A stretch of DNA of 64,000 nt from Candidatus Villigracilis propinquus (GTDB taxonomy: Bacteria; Chloroflexota; Anaerolineae; Anaerolineales; Villigracilaceae), in contig JADKDM010000013.1 in NCBI GenBank assembly GCA_016714565.1, forward strand, positions 1-64,000, given 5' to 3'. A program made the position numbers and the translations under genes. The stretch's first letter is position 1. Every line of letters begins with the position of its first letter. The notes beneath the pieces were generated by a model. It had not been told where the DNA came from and made no database searches. It worked only from the letters and a program-made list of their open reading frames with translations. This document shows, in pieces, positions 50,035 to 60,451 of the stretch.

Positions 50035-51714
50035 ATGTACGATAAAAAGAAAATCGATGAATTGAAAAAGTCGCTTTCCACATGGGAAGAGACCTCCCTC
50101 AAAAAAGCTTTATCACAACTCCCCGAACGCTCCGAAGAATTTATCACTACCTCCTCCGAACCGATCAACAGACTGTACACCCCCCTCGATATTGCCGAAA
50201 ATGATTACGCCGAAACGCTTGGGCTTCCAGGTGAATATCCCTACACCAGAGGAGTCCACCCCACGCTGCACCGCAGCAAGTTGTGGACGATGCGAATGTT
50301 CGCGGGCTTCGGCACTGCGGAAGAAACGAACGCGCGCTTCAAATACTTGCTGGAGCAGGGTCAGACAGGCCTGAGCATTGCCTTCGACCTGGCCACTTTG
50401 ATGGGCTATGACACCGACCAACCCGAAGCGCTTGGTGAGTTCGGGAAATGCGGCGTCGCGATCTCTTCGTTGAAGGATATGGAAATTTTGCTGGATGGAA
50501 TTCCGCTCGAAAAAGTTTCCTCCAGTATGACCATCAACTCACCCGCTTCGATCATCTGGGCCATGTATCTCGCCGCCGCAGAGAACAAAGGTCTGCGCCT
50601 CGATCAACTGCGCGGCACAACCCAGAACGATATTCTCAAAGAGTTCATCGCGCAAAAGGAATTCATCTTCCCGCCCGAACCTTCCATGCGGCTCGTGGTG
50701 GACACGATGGAATTCGGCGCGCAGAAAGTTCCGCAGTGGAATACGATCTCGATCAGCGGGTATCACATCCGCGAGGCGGGTTCGACGGCGGCACAGGAAT
50801 TAGCATTCACGCTGGCGGACGGATTGGAATATGTCCGCTGGGGAATTGCGCGCGGCATGGACGTGGATGATTTCGCTCCGCGTTTATCCTTCTTCTTCAA
50901 CGCACACAATGACTTCTTTGAAGAGATCGCCAAATATCGCGCTGCCCGCCGCATTTGGGCACGCGAGATGCGCGAGACGTTCAAGGCAAAGAATCCACGC
51001 TCGTGGTTATTACGTTTCCACACCCAAACAGCTGGCGTTTCATTGACGGCGCAACAGCCGGAGAATAACGTTGTCCGCGTGGCGCTGCAAGCGCTTGCGG
51101 CTGTGTTGGGCGGCACGCAGTCCCTGCACACCAACTCAATGGATGAAGCATTGGCGTTGCCCTCCGAACATTCGGTGACGATTGCCCTACGCACCCAGCA
51201 GATCATCGCCGAGGAATCTGGCGTGACGAATACGGTGGATCCGCTTGGGGGTAGTTTCTTCGTCGAAGCGCAAACAGACCGAATGGAGAAAGAGGCGTAT
51301 GACTACTTCGCCCGCATTCAGGAATTCGGCGGCGTGATCCCATCCATTGAACGGGGATTCTTCCAAAGCGAAATTTCAGACGCGGCGTATCGTTACCAGC
51401 GCGAGATAGACAAGGGTATCCGCAAGATCGTGGGTGTGAATGCGTACGCGGAGAAAAAGCCGCTGAGCGTGCCAATCTTGAGGATGGATCCGAATGGTTA
51501 TGAAAAACAGGTGGCGCGTTTGAATGAAGTCCGCAAGACGCGCGATAACGGACGGGTGGGGCAAACTCTGGATAGATTGCGAATTGCCTGCGAGGGAACA
51601 GAGAACACCATGCCGTACATCATGGAATGTGTCCATGCGTATTGCACATTGGGTGAGATCATTGGGGTGATGACGAAGGTGTTTGGGAAGTACGAAGAGC
51701 CGTCGATGATATAG
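50035..51714 (+). CDS. Methylmalonyl-CoA mutase, catalytic (substrate-binding) subunit
   Basis: 559 aa, ending after the TIM-barrel, so the B12-binding domain must be a separate subunit not in this window. Typical motifs: YPYTRGVHPTLHRSKLWTMR, FGTAEETNARFKYLLEQGQTGLSIAFDLAT, GVAISSLKDMEILLDGI, SSSMTINSPASIIWAMY, GTTQNDILKEFIAQKEFIFP and the HTQTAGVSLTAQQPENNVVR block. It catalyses methylmalonyl-CoA to succinyl-CoA isomerisation, or is a related isobutyryl-CoA-type mutase; discrimination is not possible here. AAAGGAGA precedes the ATG. Terminator at 51790. Confidence 0.93.
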   Translation: MYDKKKIDELKKSLSTWEETSLKKALSQLPERSEEFITTSSEPINRLYTPLDIAENDYAETLGLPGEYPYTRGVHPTLHRSKLWTMRMFAGFGTAEETNARFKYLLEQGQTGLSIAFDLATLMGYDTDQPEALGEFGKCGVAISSLKDMEILLDGIPLEKVSSSMTINSPASIIWAMYLAAAENKGLRLDQLRGTTQNDILKEFIAQKEFIFPPEPSMRLVVDTMEFGAQKVPQWNTISISGYHIREAGSTAAQELAFTLADGLEYVRWGIARGMDVDDFAPRLSFFFNAHNDFFEEIAKYRAARRIWAREMRETFKAKNPRSWLLRFHTQTAGVSLTAQQPENNVVRVALQALAAVLGGTQSLHTNSMDEALALPSEHSVTIALRTQQIIAEESGVTNTVDPLGGSFFVEAQTDRMEKEAYDYFARIQEFGGVIPSIERGFFQSEISDAAYRYQREIDKGIRKIVGVNAYAEKKPLSVPILRMDPNGYEKQVARLNEVRKTRDNGRVGQTLDRLRIACEGTENTMPYIMECVHAYCTLGEIIGVMTKVFGKYEEPSMI

Positions 51715-51789
51715 TGCCAGGGATTAGGGACTAGGTATCAGGGGCAGGTGCCAAGTGTCAGGTACGGGCATCAACTGTCAGATTAAGAA

Positions 51790-51821
51790 AGAGCGGAGTA
51801 CATTATCCGCTCTATTTTTTT
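51790..51821 (+). terminator. Mutase gene terminator
   Basis: AGAGCGGA, loop GTACATTA, TCCGCTCT, then ATTTTTTT. It overlaps the end of the convergent GPH transporter gene (stop at 51812). Confidence 0.88.
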
Positions 51822-53233
51822 GCGAGGGCGCGTTTTACTTTGAGCAGTTTTTGTATCCGCATATACTTTTCGCGTGAAAGCGGATAAGACCATGCAATGA
51901 TAATTGTCCCAAGCAAAATTGCGACGCCGATAAACGAAACCATCAAGCGGATCGAGAACAGCGCAGAATCAGGCTGGGTGAATTGGATGACACCATCGGG
52001 CGGGGATTGATAGCCCGACCAGCCCAAAACTTGCAGTGTGACAAAGATAACTCCCGCGCCGGTCAGTTTACGAATAAGGGTGCGGATGCCATAATAGATT
52101 CCCTCCTGTCTGCGGCCTGTGCGGAGTTCATCCCATTCAATGACATCGGGAAGAATGGAGTCGGGCAAAATGTAGGCGGCGGAAACACCGATGCCCGCCA
52201 GCGCGGCAATGGTCAACAGCCAGGGAATGTCACCGGGCTGAATGGTGAAGATCAATCCCTGCACGATGATCCATGCAAACATGCCCACGATGTACGCTTG
52301 AATTTTGTTACGGCGTTTTGCAAACCACAACCAGAACGGAACGAACAGGACACAGACGAACATCATGATGCCAAAGAAGGCAGACTCGAGCGCGAGGTCC
52401 ACACCGAAGATGTTGATCTTCGCCAACAGATCACCCCGCGCGACCCAATATAGTAAAAAGAACGGGAAGGTGATGGCGACCATATCCACCGCCGACCAGT
52501 TGAACATGTAAATTCCCGCCGCGTAACGGAACGGGACATTCTGCCATGCAAGGCGGAGAGTTTCTCCGAAAGGAATTGATTCCTGCTCCTGTTCCTCCGA
52601 AGCAAAGCGCTCGCGCACGAACAAGCCAATGAAGAAAAGCGGAAGCGAACCAATGGCACCAAAGATCGCGCCTGCGGCAATGAATCCCTGCTGCTGCGAA
52701 CCGCCGCCCAGGATGACCGAGTCCACGATCATGGGTGCGGTGATGACCACCGTCATGGCGGACAACAATTGAAAGACGGTGCGAAAACTTGAAAGCGAAG
52801 TCCGCTCATCGTAGTCTTGAGTCAATTCAGGGGTTAAGGAAAGATACGGTACAGCCACCAGAGTAGTGAGCGTATCCGAGACCATGAAGGCGAGCGTCAC
52901 ATAGATCAATAGTCCCACCTGGCTTTCCCAATTCGGCGCGGTCCACAGCATGACGAAACTTAATCCGAAGGGAAAGGCGAACCACAGCAGGAATGGACGG
53001 CGGCGGCCAAGTTTCGATTTCATACGGTCGCTTAACGTACCAATGATGGGGTCGTTGATCGCATCCCATACGATGCCCGCCAAAGCGCCCAGCGAAGCAA
53101 GCCGCGGCTCAATGCCCACCACATCCGTAAGATAAAGCGCGTAGAAGATCGAACGCATCATACCGATGCTGGCGATTCCCCAATCACCAGAACCGTATAA
53201 AAGTTTCAACCAAAATGGAAGTTTGTTGTTCAC
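51812..53233 (-). CDS. GPH-family (MelB-like) sugar:cation symporter, MFS
   Basis: About 473 aa from a GTG at 53233 with AGGA nine bases upstream (VNNKLPFWLKLLYGSGDWG, the usual GPH N-terminus). An ATG at 53272 adds 13 residues and sits only 8 bp from a terminator. Twelve membrane helices; the loop DPIIGTLSDRMKSKLGRRRPF is the GPH signature (cation and sugar site Asp). Two more motifs: GVSAAYILPDSILPDVIEWDE in the second half. Takes up a glycoside with Na+ or H+. No sugar clue nearby. Confidence 0.9.
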   Translation of the reverse strand: MNNKLPFWLKLLYGSGDWGIASIGMMRSIFYALYLTDVVGIEPRLASLGALAGIVWDAINDPIIGTLSDRMKSKLGRRRPFLLWFAFPFGLSFVMLWTAPNWESQVGLLIYVTLAFMVSDTLTTLVAVPYLSLTPELTQDYDERTSLSSFRTVFQLLSAMTVVITAPMIVDSVILGGGSQQQGFIAAGAIFGAIGSLPLFFIGLFVRERFASEEQEQESIPFGETLRLAWQNVPFRYAAGIYMFNWSAVDMVAITFPFFLLYWVARGDLLAKINIFGVDLALESAFFGIMMFVCVLFVPFWLWFAKRRNKIQAYIVGMFAWIIVQGLIFTIQPGDIPWLLTIAALAGIGVSAAYILPDSILPDVIEWDELRTGRRQEGIYYGIRTLIRKLTGAGVIFVTLQVLGWSGYQSPPDGVIQFTQPDSALFSIRLMVSFIGVAILLGTIIIAWSYPLSREKYMRIQKLLKVKRALAKK

Positions 53234-53276
53234 ACCAATAATTCCTGCAACGAATTCGCGCAAGTGTAGCATGAAA

Positions 53277-53315
53277 AGAAAAACTGGGCGGGTGCAAATG
53301 CACCCGCCCAGTTTT
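53277..53315 (-). terminator. Terminator of the giant surface protein gene
   Basis: Minus strand AAAACTGGGCGGGTGCA, loop TT, TGCACCCGCCCAGTTTT, then TCTTTT: a 17-bp perfect stem 15 bp past the stop at 53330. Confidence 0.93.
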
Positions 53316-53329
53316 ATTCATCGAACTGC

Positions 53330-56300
53330 CTACTTTGTTTGAGGGATCACACTGATCAACACCGCGCGAACCATGCGGCGCGAAGCGTACACGCCTGTCT
53401 TTGCATTGTAATCTTCACAGGTCACAAGTGTGATCCACGAATCTTCTTCATGCTTGAACATGGTGTCAATGCTGGTCTGCGAGATCTTGCGGCTCTCCTG
53501 CACCTGATAGACGTAAGTCTGTCCATTCACATGGATGTAAATGTTCTGCCCGACCGTCATGCCCTTGATATCCGAGAACGGCCCAAGATTCTTGTTGGCA
53601 TCCTGCACGTGCGCGGTCAGTACCGAATTACCAGCCGTGGTCGGGTAGGCGGAACCTTCGAGGTAGGCCACATTGTTTTGCAGCCAGGTCAGGTCCCAGG
53701 TCTTGTTGGTGATCGCTGCGCCAACGATGGGGAACTTAATCGCAAGCGCGGGGATATCAATGGTCATCTGCCCTAGGGAAGCATACGCCTTATCGGCAGG
53801 CTGAACAGGCAGGGTCGTAATCTGATTCGGAGCGAAGCCGGTCACAGGGATGAGGAACCCGCCGCTGCTGGTGACTTGTGTCCTCTTGACGGTTGTGCTG
53901 CTGCTTCCGTCTCCATCTCCGCCGCCAGTTGTTACCACCGCTGTCGCGATACGGAAGTTACGCTGGAAGTCTGTTCCGGGCGTGGTGCCGTTACCGGCAA
54001 GTTCAAGTCCGCGGTTGGACGCATCCACAATGGAGGTTGTCCCGCAGACAAACAGGCGGTAGAAGCCAACGATGTTGAGCGGGAAGCCGTCGTTGATGGA
54101 AAGGGTGGAGACGAAAGGCCCTGACCCGCCGCCGTTGCTGTAGGTCACTGAGTTTACTTTGATGGAAACATCCGGGGCGAGCACTCCACCCGCACAACTG
54201 ACAGTGGCGAACGTTGCGGAAGTGCTGCGCACGAGAATATAGTTGGCCGGGTTGGTGGCATCGTGGGCGTAATCCAGCGCATCTGTTGGGTCGTCGTATA
54301 CATTCTGGCTGAATTGAACCGTCAACTTGGTGATGCCAAGCGTATCGATGATCGATTCGTTCTCGCTGACATTGCCATCGCCGGTATCCGGATTCGAATT
54401 CAAGCTATTTACAATCGGTCCGTTCTTAATGGTAAGTGTAAAGTTTTGGACCGCATTGGGAGACACACCGTTATCAGCAGTCAAAGTAAGGTTATACACT
54501 CCAACCGGAGTTACGGCTGTGCTACTAAGCGTTTCGGTACCTAAACCATTATTTGTCAAAGAGACACCGGCTGGGATTGACCCACCCAGCGTGATCGTCA
54601 TTGTCATTGGGTTACCAACCGCAGTCACTGTGAAAGAACCGGGGAAACCGAAATCGAATGAGGTGTTATTCGCGCTAGTAAAAGATGGACCTTCTGTCGC
54701 GGTCACATCTTCCATAACCTGGGGAGCCGCAGAGTAATTCGCGTCTCCGGCCTGATTGTAGAAGACGCTGCATGTGCCGCTGCCGCTGGTCATGGTGATT
54801 GTGGCGGTTCCATCTGTATCACCGCCGGTACAAACGCCGGAAGTGGTGATGGTAACGGACAAGCCGGAAGTAGCGGTTGCTACCACGTCAAAAGTGGAAC
54901 TATTGGAAGCGTCAGCTGGAGCGCTGGTTGTGACATTAATGGTTTGGGAAGCCTGACCGATGGCAAAAGTATTTGTACCAGTATTGCCAGTGTGGTTGGT
55001 ATCTCCAGCCCAGCTTGCGTCCGCGGTTGCAGTCCCAACAACCGTATTGTTAGAGTACACCAAGGATGCAGTCACATCCACTGGGCTCATTCCCGCACCA
55101 GTCGCTTGCGCGGTACAAGGGGTGAGCGGCAAGCCGGTGTAAGGCACACTCGCCGGACAAGTCACAGTAACCGTAGAAGTTGCCTGACCAATCGTGAATC
55201 CACCTGAGCCGTTGTTGCCGGTATGGTTAATATCACCAGCCCAGCTTGCGCTCGCCGTGGCTGCGCCCAAGTTAGTGTTGTTCAAGTAGACCAGGGATGC
55301 GGTCACATCTACTGGGCTCATGCCCACTCCAGTTGCTTCTGCCGTACAGGGTGTCTGAGCCGAGCCAGTGAAGGGCTGTATTGCCAGAGGGCAAGTCACT
55401 GTCACTGTTGAAGTTACCTGTCCAATCGTGAAACCGCCTGAGCCGTTGTTGCCGGTATGGTTGCTATCACCAGCCCAGCTTGCGTTCGCTGTGGCTGCGC
55501 CAGCGTTCGTGTTGTTCGAGTAGATCAAGGATGCGGTCACATCCACTGGGCTCATACCCACTCCAGTTGCTTCTGCCGTACAGGGCGTCTGAGCTGAGCC
55601 GGTAAAGAGCACACTCACCGGACAGGTCACTGTCACTGTGGAAGCTGCCTGGCCAATTGTGAAACCGCCTAAGCCGCTGTTGCCGGTATGGTTAATATCA
55701 CCAGCCCAGCTTGCGTTCGCTGTGGCTGCGCCAGCGTTCGTGTTGTTCGAGTAGATCAAGGATGCGGTCACATCCACTGGGCTCATGCCCACTCCGGTCG
55801 CTTCTGCCGTACAGGGTGTCTGAGCTGAGCCGGTATATATATAGGGTGCGCCAACTGTACACATGACTGTCACTGTGGAAGCTGCCTGGCCAATTGTGAA
55901 ACCGCCTAAGCCGTTGCTGCCGGTATGGTTAATATCACCAGCCCAGCTTGCGCTCGCCGTGGCTGCGCCAGCGTTCGTGTTGTTCGAGTAGATCAAGGAT
56001 GCGGTCACATCCACTGGGCTCATGCCCACTCCAGTTGCTTCTGCCGTACAGGGTGTCTGAGCCGAGCCATTATATATATAGGGTGCGCCAACTGTACACA
56101 TGACTGTCACTGTGGAAGTTGCCTGTCCAATCGTGAAGCCGCCTGAGCCGTTGTTGCCGGTATGGTTGCTATCACCAGCCCAGCTTGCGTTCGCTGTGGC
56201 TGCGCCAGCGTTCGTGTTGTTCGAGTAGATCAAGGATGCGGTCACATCCACTGGGCTCATACCCACTCCAGTTGCTTCTGCCGTACAGGGCGTCTGAGCT

Positions 56301-59300
56301 GAGCCGGTAAAGAGCACACTCACCGGACAGGTCACTGTCACTGTGGAAGCTGCCTGGCCAATTGTGAAGCCGCCTGAGCCGCTGTTGCCGGTATGGTTAA
56401 TATCACCAGCCCAGCTTGCGTTCGCTGTGGCTGCGCCAGCGTTCGTGTTGTTCGAGTAGATCAAGGATGCGGTCACATCTACTGGGCTCATGCCCACTCC
56501 GGTCGCTTCTGCCGTACAGGGTGTCTGAGCTGAGCCGGTATATATATAGGGTGCGCCAACTGTACACATGACTGTCACTGTGGAAGCTGCCTGGCCAATT
56601 GTGAAACCGCCTAAGCCGTTGTTGCCGGTATGGTTAATATCACCAGCCCAGCTTGCGCTCGCCGTGGCTGCGCCAGCGTTCGTGTTGTTCGAGTAGATCA
56701 AGGATGCGGTCACATCCACTGGGCTCATACCCACTCCAGTTGCTTCTGCCGTACAGGGCGTCTGAGCTGAGCCGGTAAAGAGCACACTCACCGGACAGGT
56801 CACTGTCACTGTGGAAGCTGCCTGGCCAATTGTGAAACCGCCTAAGCCGCTGTTGCCGGTATGGTTAATATCACCAGCCCAGCTTGCGTTCGCTGTGGCT
56901 GCGCCAGCGTTCGTGTTGTTCGAGTAGATCAAGGATGCGGTCACATCTACTGGACTCATGCCCACTCCGGTCGCTTCTGCCGTACAGGGTGTCTGAGCCG
57001 ATCCGGTATATATAGGGTGCGCCAACTGTACAATGACTGTCACTGTGGAAGCTGCCTGGCCAATTGTGAAACCGCCTAAGCCGTTGCTGCCGGTATGGTT
57101 AATATCACCAGCCCAGCTTGCGCTCGCCGTGGCTGCGCCAGCGTTCGTGTTGTTCGAGTAGATCAAGGATGCGGTCACATCCACTGGGCTCATGCCCACT
57201 CCAGTTGCTTCTGCCGTACAGGGTGTCTGAGCTGAGCCCGGTAAAGGGCGCACTCACCGGACAGGTCACTGTCACTGTGGAAGTTGCCTGTCCAATCGTG
57301 AAGCCGCCTGAGCCGTTGTTGCCGGTATGGTTAATATCACCAGCCCAGCTTGCGTTCGCTGTGGCTGCGCCAGCGTTCGTGTTGTTCGAGTAGATCAAGG
57401 ATGCGGTCACATCCACTGGGCTCATACCCACTCCAGTTGCTTCTGCCGTACAGGGTGTCTGAGCCGATCCGGTAAAGAGCACACTCACTGGACAGGTCAC
57501 TGTCACTGTGGAAGCTGCCTGGCTTATAGTAAAGTTTGCTGAGTTGCTGCTAGTGGCATGGTTGGCGTCCCCAACGTAGGTGGCATTGGCAGTGGCTAGG
57601 CCAGCGTCCATATTGTTGGAATAGGTCGGCGTTAGTGAACCGCTCAACCCATCAGAAGTTGTAAATGAAGCGGTACACGGAGTTTGTGCTGAGCCGGTGT
57701 AGAGCTGCGGCGTTCCAGGGCAACTAACTATAACCGTGGAAGTTGCTTGGTTGACAGTGTGCGGCTCAGTATCGCTACTGGCAGTATGGGCAGTGTCAGG
57801 GACATAAGTGGCAGTAAGGGTCTTGGATCCTACGGAAGTAAAGATGACGTTACAACTTCCGGTGCCGCCAGACAAAGTAATGGAACAATTCGTATCCGCG
57901 CCTGTAATGTTGGCTGTGCCGGTGGGAGTGACACCGCCGGTGACGGTTACCGTTACCAAAACCGAACCGCCAACCAGGGAGGCATCGGGCGAATCGGTTG
58001 TAATAGTTGTTACCGTGGGGGTCAGGGCAGGGGCTTCATATGATCCGATATCACAAGTGGCAGTTGAGTCCCCATTGCCATCCATCGGGCGGGTGAGGCC
58101 GTTCTGAGATTGGTTGTTGGTAGTGGTTGCAGTCGCGCAAATCGCGTTGCTGCCTGTATCAATCGCCGAACTGCCGGTAGTGAGTGGGAAATATTGGGGA
58201 GAACCGGTCAACGCGCCCAAATTCGGATTGGTAGTAATCGCGAAACCACAGTCTGCGTTGCCGTTGAAATCCACGTTGCTGACGCCAACGGTGATGGTGC
58301 CACCGCAGTTGCTTGCCACGCCGTTTTCGGTTCCATTGGCGACGATGCTGTTGGCGATTGTCATAGCCCCGGCAAGGCTGTAGATGGAACCGCCGCTCCC
58401 TGTTCCCGTACCGCTTTCAGATACTGTGTTCCCGGACATCGTTACATTGTGAACAGTGGTCGTGCCAGCGGCATAAATCGCCCCGCCCAAAGAATCCCCT
58501 ACTCCGGCTGTAGACTTCGTCAGCGAGTTGGCAGAGAAGGTGTCGTTTGCAATAATGACTCTGCCATCATTTGCAATCGCGCCGCCATGCAGGATTCGGT
58601 CTGCAGCCATCGTAATGGAATTGTTTGTGAATGTACTCAAGGTGATTTTGGATGCGGCATTGTTCGAATTATTTGTAATACGGATCGCGCCGCCATCTGC
58701 GGTACCACCCGCACCCGTCCCCGCTGAATTGGAGGCAAAAGTGCTAGTGGTAACTGTGAACAGATTGCCGTCATGAAAGATCGCGCCCCCATCATCCTGG
58801 GCGGTGTTAGAAGTGAACGTGCTTCCACTTATGTTTAAGTTTGCGCCATTGTCATTGATCATGATCGCGCCGCCATCGCCGTTCGTTGATCTATTCCCGG
58901 TGAACGTGGAATTAGTGACGGTTAACAAAGTATTGTTGTCGTAGAAGATCGCCCCACCCTCATCCGCGCTGTTTGCGGCAGTCGAATTGGTGAAAGAAGT
59001 ATTGTTTACGGTAAGTGTGCCACCCGCAACGTGAATCGCCCCGCCGGCGCCGCCCGTTGTATTACCGCTAAATGTGACCGCTGCTGTTGCGCCAATTGAC
59101 AATGTACCGCCATCCTGGAAGATCGCGCCGCCGTCTCCGCCGGGGGAGGTGTTGCTGGTAAAGGTGGTGCCATTAATAGTTAGCGTGCCCCCAGATTGGA
59201 AGATAGCGCCACCGTCGCCTGTCGAAGTATTGCTGATAATCTCGGTATTGTCTTGAATCGTTAACGTTCCCGCACTGCGGATTGCCGCGCCGTCATTAGC

Positions 59301-59723
59301 TGTATTTGCAGTTGTAATCCGAATCGTATCAAGAGTTAGGTTTCCAGCCCCAGACACATCAAAAACACGATCATTATAATTAGTAGGCGCTGTTGTCACC
59401 GGATCAATAATTGCAACAGTTGCGCCACTAGCTTGAATAACGATACTGGACGTAACATCTAGATCCCCGGTACCACCTGCTGTGAGTGTAAGAGCATACG
59501 TGGACCCGCTGGTCAATGTAATTATGTCTGCTCCGGCAGCCGCATTTGCCGCAGCAATCGCCTCGCGTAATGAGCAATCTGCATTACAAACTCCATCATT
59601 TGTATCCGTTGTTTTTGTTACTGTGAAAGTTGCCGCATATGCTGGCGTGACCGGCAAAGCCGTCACCGCCAGCATCACGATCATTAGTGCTGCCGAAACT
59701 TTATACAACCATTGAGTTTTCAT
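53330..59723 (-). CDS. Giant CSLREA beta-helix / Ig-repeat surface protein with C-terminal sortase domain; one frameshift
   Basis: About 2,130 aa once a single extra C near 57236-57240 is removed. The start is ATG at 59723 with GAGGAAAAGAAAT upstream. Order: signal peptide ending AYAA; CSLREAI motif (CSLREA domain) near residue 45; a right-handed beta-helix of glycine/asparagine-rich coils (GGAIFQSGGTLTINGTTF type) to about residue 560; one Big_3-like domain; an array of about 12 Ig-like repeats of ~76 aa; two further Ig-like domains; a Gly/Ser-rich linker with LIPVTGF; and a sortase domain. It has no C-terminal membrane helix. Predicted secreted or surface-anchored adhesin or stalk protein that carries its own transpeptidase. 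Details of its anchoring are an inference. Confidence 0.88.
53333..53860 (-). other. Sortase domain and upstream LPXTG-like motif within the giant protein
   Basis: The IPVTG codons lie at 53837-53851. About 15 residues later the sortase fold begins (TIDIPALAIKFPIVG). Its catalytic His is in NSVLTAHVQDANKN (codon 53609-53611), the Cys in ITLVTCEDYN (53417-53419) and the Arg in ASRRMVRAVLI (53375-53380). The TLVTC and RR signatures are complete, so activity is likely. Class E/F-like by eye. Confidence 0.9.
54950..57700 (-). repeat. Tandem array of about 12 Ig-like repeats, ~230 bp each, within the giant gene
   Basis: Each unit encodes GSAQTPCTAEATGVGMSPVD, then TASLIYSNNTNAGAA, ASWAGDINHTG and GGFTIGQAASTVTV. 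The outermost two units are diverged; the ten between are nearly identical in DNA. Linkers alternate between TCPVSVLFT and MCTVGAPYIYT types. The unit ending near 57006-57032 reads IVQLAHPIYT because of two compensating deletions (1 and 2 bases). High identity marks recent expansion, and makes assembly collapse or expansion likely. Confidence 0.9.
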
Positions 59724-59774
59724 ATTTCTTTTCCTCGCTTTACGTACACTAAACATGTTGAAAAAATGAAAAAT

Positions 59775-59999
59775 TTATTTCGGGATCAACGTCCCGGTGT
59801 TGACTGTCAATACCGCCGCAGCTTTGCGGAGGTTGCTCAATTGAATGTTGTTATCGTCATAGTTCTCGTAATTCTCGTACTCGCCGTTCCAGATCTTGAT
59901 AGCGGTGGGTTCGCTGCAGCCTTTCTTGCGCATCTCGCCAACAAATTCGTCATAGGTCATGTTAATTTTTTCTGCCAATTCCTGAACTCTGCTCTTCAT
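59775..59999 (-). CDS. Small HTH-like (Xre-type) protein
   Basis: 74 aa. A Cro/C1-like helix-turn-helix pattern is visible: RVQELAEKINMTYDEFVGEM, then a recognition-like stretch EPTAIKIWNGEYE and the closing IQLSNLRKAAAVLTVNTGTL. The Asp/Asn/Tyr segment in the middle (YENYENYDDNN) is atypical. It lies 51 bp upstream of the giant gene in the same direction and probably shares its promoter at 60143-60170. A regulator of the surface protein, or a toxin-antitoxin-type DNA binder, are possibilities. Confidence 0.7.
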   Translation of the reverse strand: MKSRVQELAEKINMTYDEFVGEMRKKGCSEPTAIKIWNGEYENYENYDDNNIQLSNLRKAAAVLTVNTGTLIPK

Positions 60000-60142
60000 C
60001 TAAGGAATCCTCAATGTTTATCTTTTCGTAACCGGTTTTTTTGCAACAAACAAAATTGCAATTTCGTTACAAAATATATTTTTAAATCAAAATAAAAAAA
60101 ACGCCTTGCATATTGTTTACAAAAATGTAAGGTTCTTACCGT

Positions 60143-60170
60143 ATTCTAATGTGATTCCACCCAAAGTCAA
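60143..60170 (-). promoter_or_regulatory. Sigma70-type promoter for the HTH-giant protein operon
   Basis: On the minus strand TTGACT (60165-60170), 16-bp spacer, TAGAAT (60143-60148). It precedes the HTH gene by about 140 nt and no other gene intervenes. Confidence 0.65.
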
Positions 60171-60363
60171 TGCCGTAGGAGGGCTTTCTAATGTAGGGAG
60201 TACCAATTTCAGGTGGATTCGCCCCATTTTGGTGTCATTTTGCTTTTTTTGTACGTTTTTTCATAAGCGATCTGGAAGGTGAGAAAAGAATTTTTTGATA
60301 AGTTATCTTCCCCCGTTCTTTGCAGCTTGCACAATATTTTCAAGGTCTTTGTGAATCAGGTAC

Positions 60364-60401
60364 ATAAAAAAAGTGACAGTCACTTTGATGACTGTCACTT
60401 T
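60364..60401 (-). terminator. cysS terminator
   Basis: Minus strand AAAGTGACAGTCA, loop TCAAAG, TGACTGTCACTTT, TTTTATG. Perfect 13-bp stem about 50 bp after the cysS stop. Its core resembles the palindrome at 46875-46905. Confidence 0.88.
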
Positions 60402-60451
60402 GGGTTTTAGAGAAAGAGAAAGTCACGCTGGAAGCGTGACCTACGGATTGG

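Larger units (their letters stand above)
60000..60451. other. AT-rich leader region between the HTH gene and cysS
   Basis: No gene is seen. It holds the promoter at 60143-60170, a CCTTACATTTTTGTAAACA dyad near 60113-60131 on the minus strand, poly-A/T stretches, and the cysS terminator at 60364-60401. The 137-nt leader between the predicted start site and the HTH gene has no recognised riboswitch. Confidence 0.7.

Noticed and set aside
54950..57700. Possible CRISPR array
   Set aside because: The repeats are ~230 bp coding units in one frame with no spacer-like variable segments; they are protein repeats.
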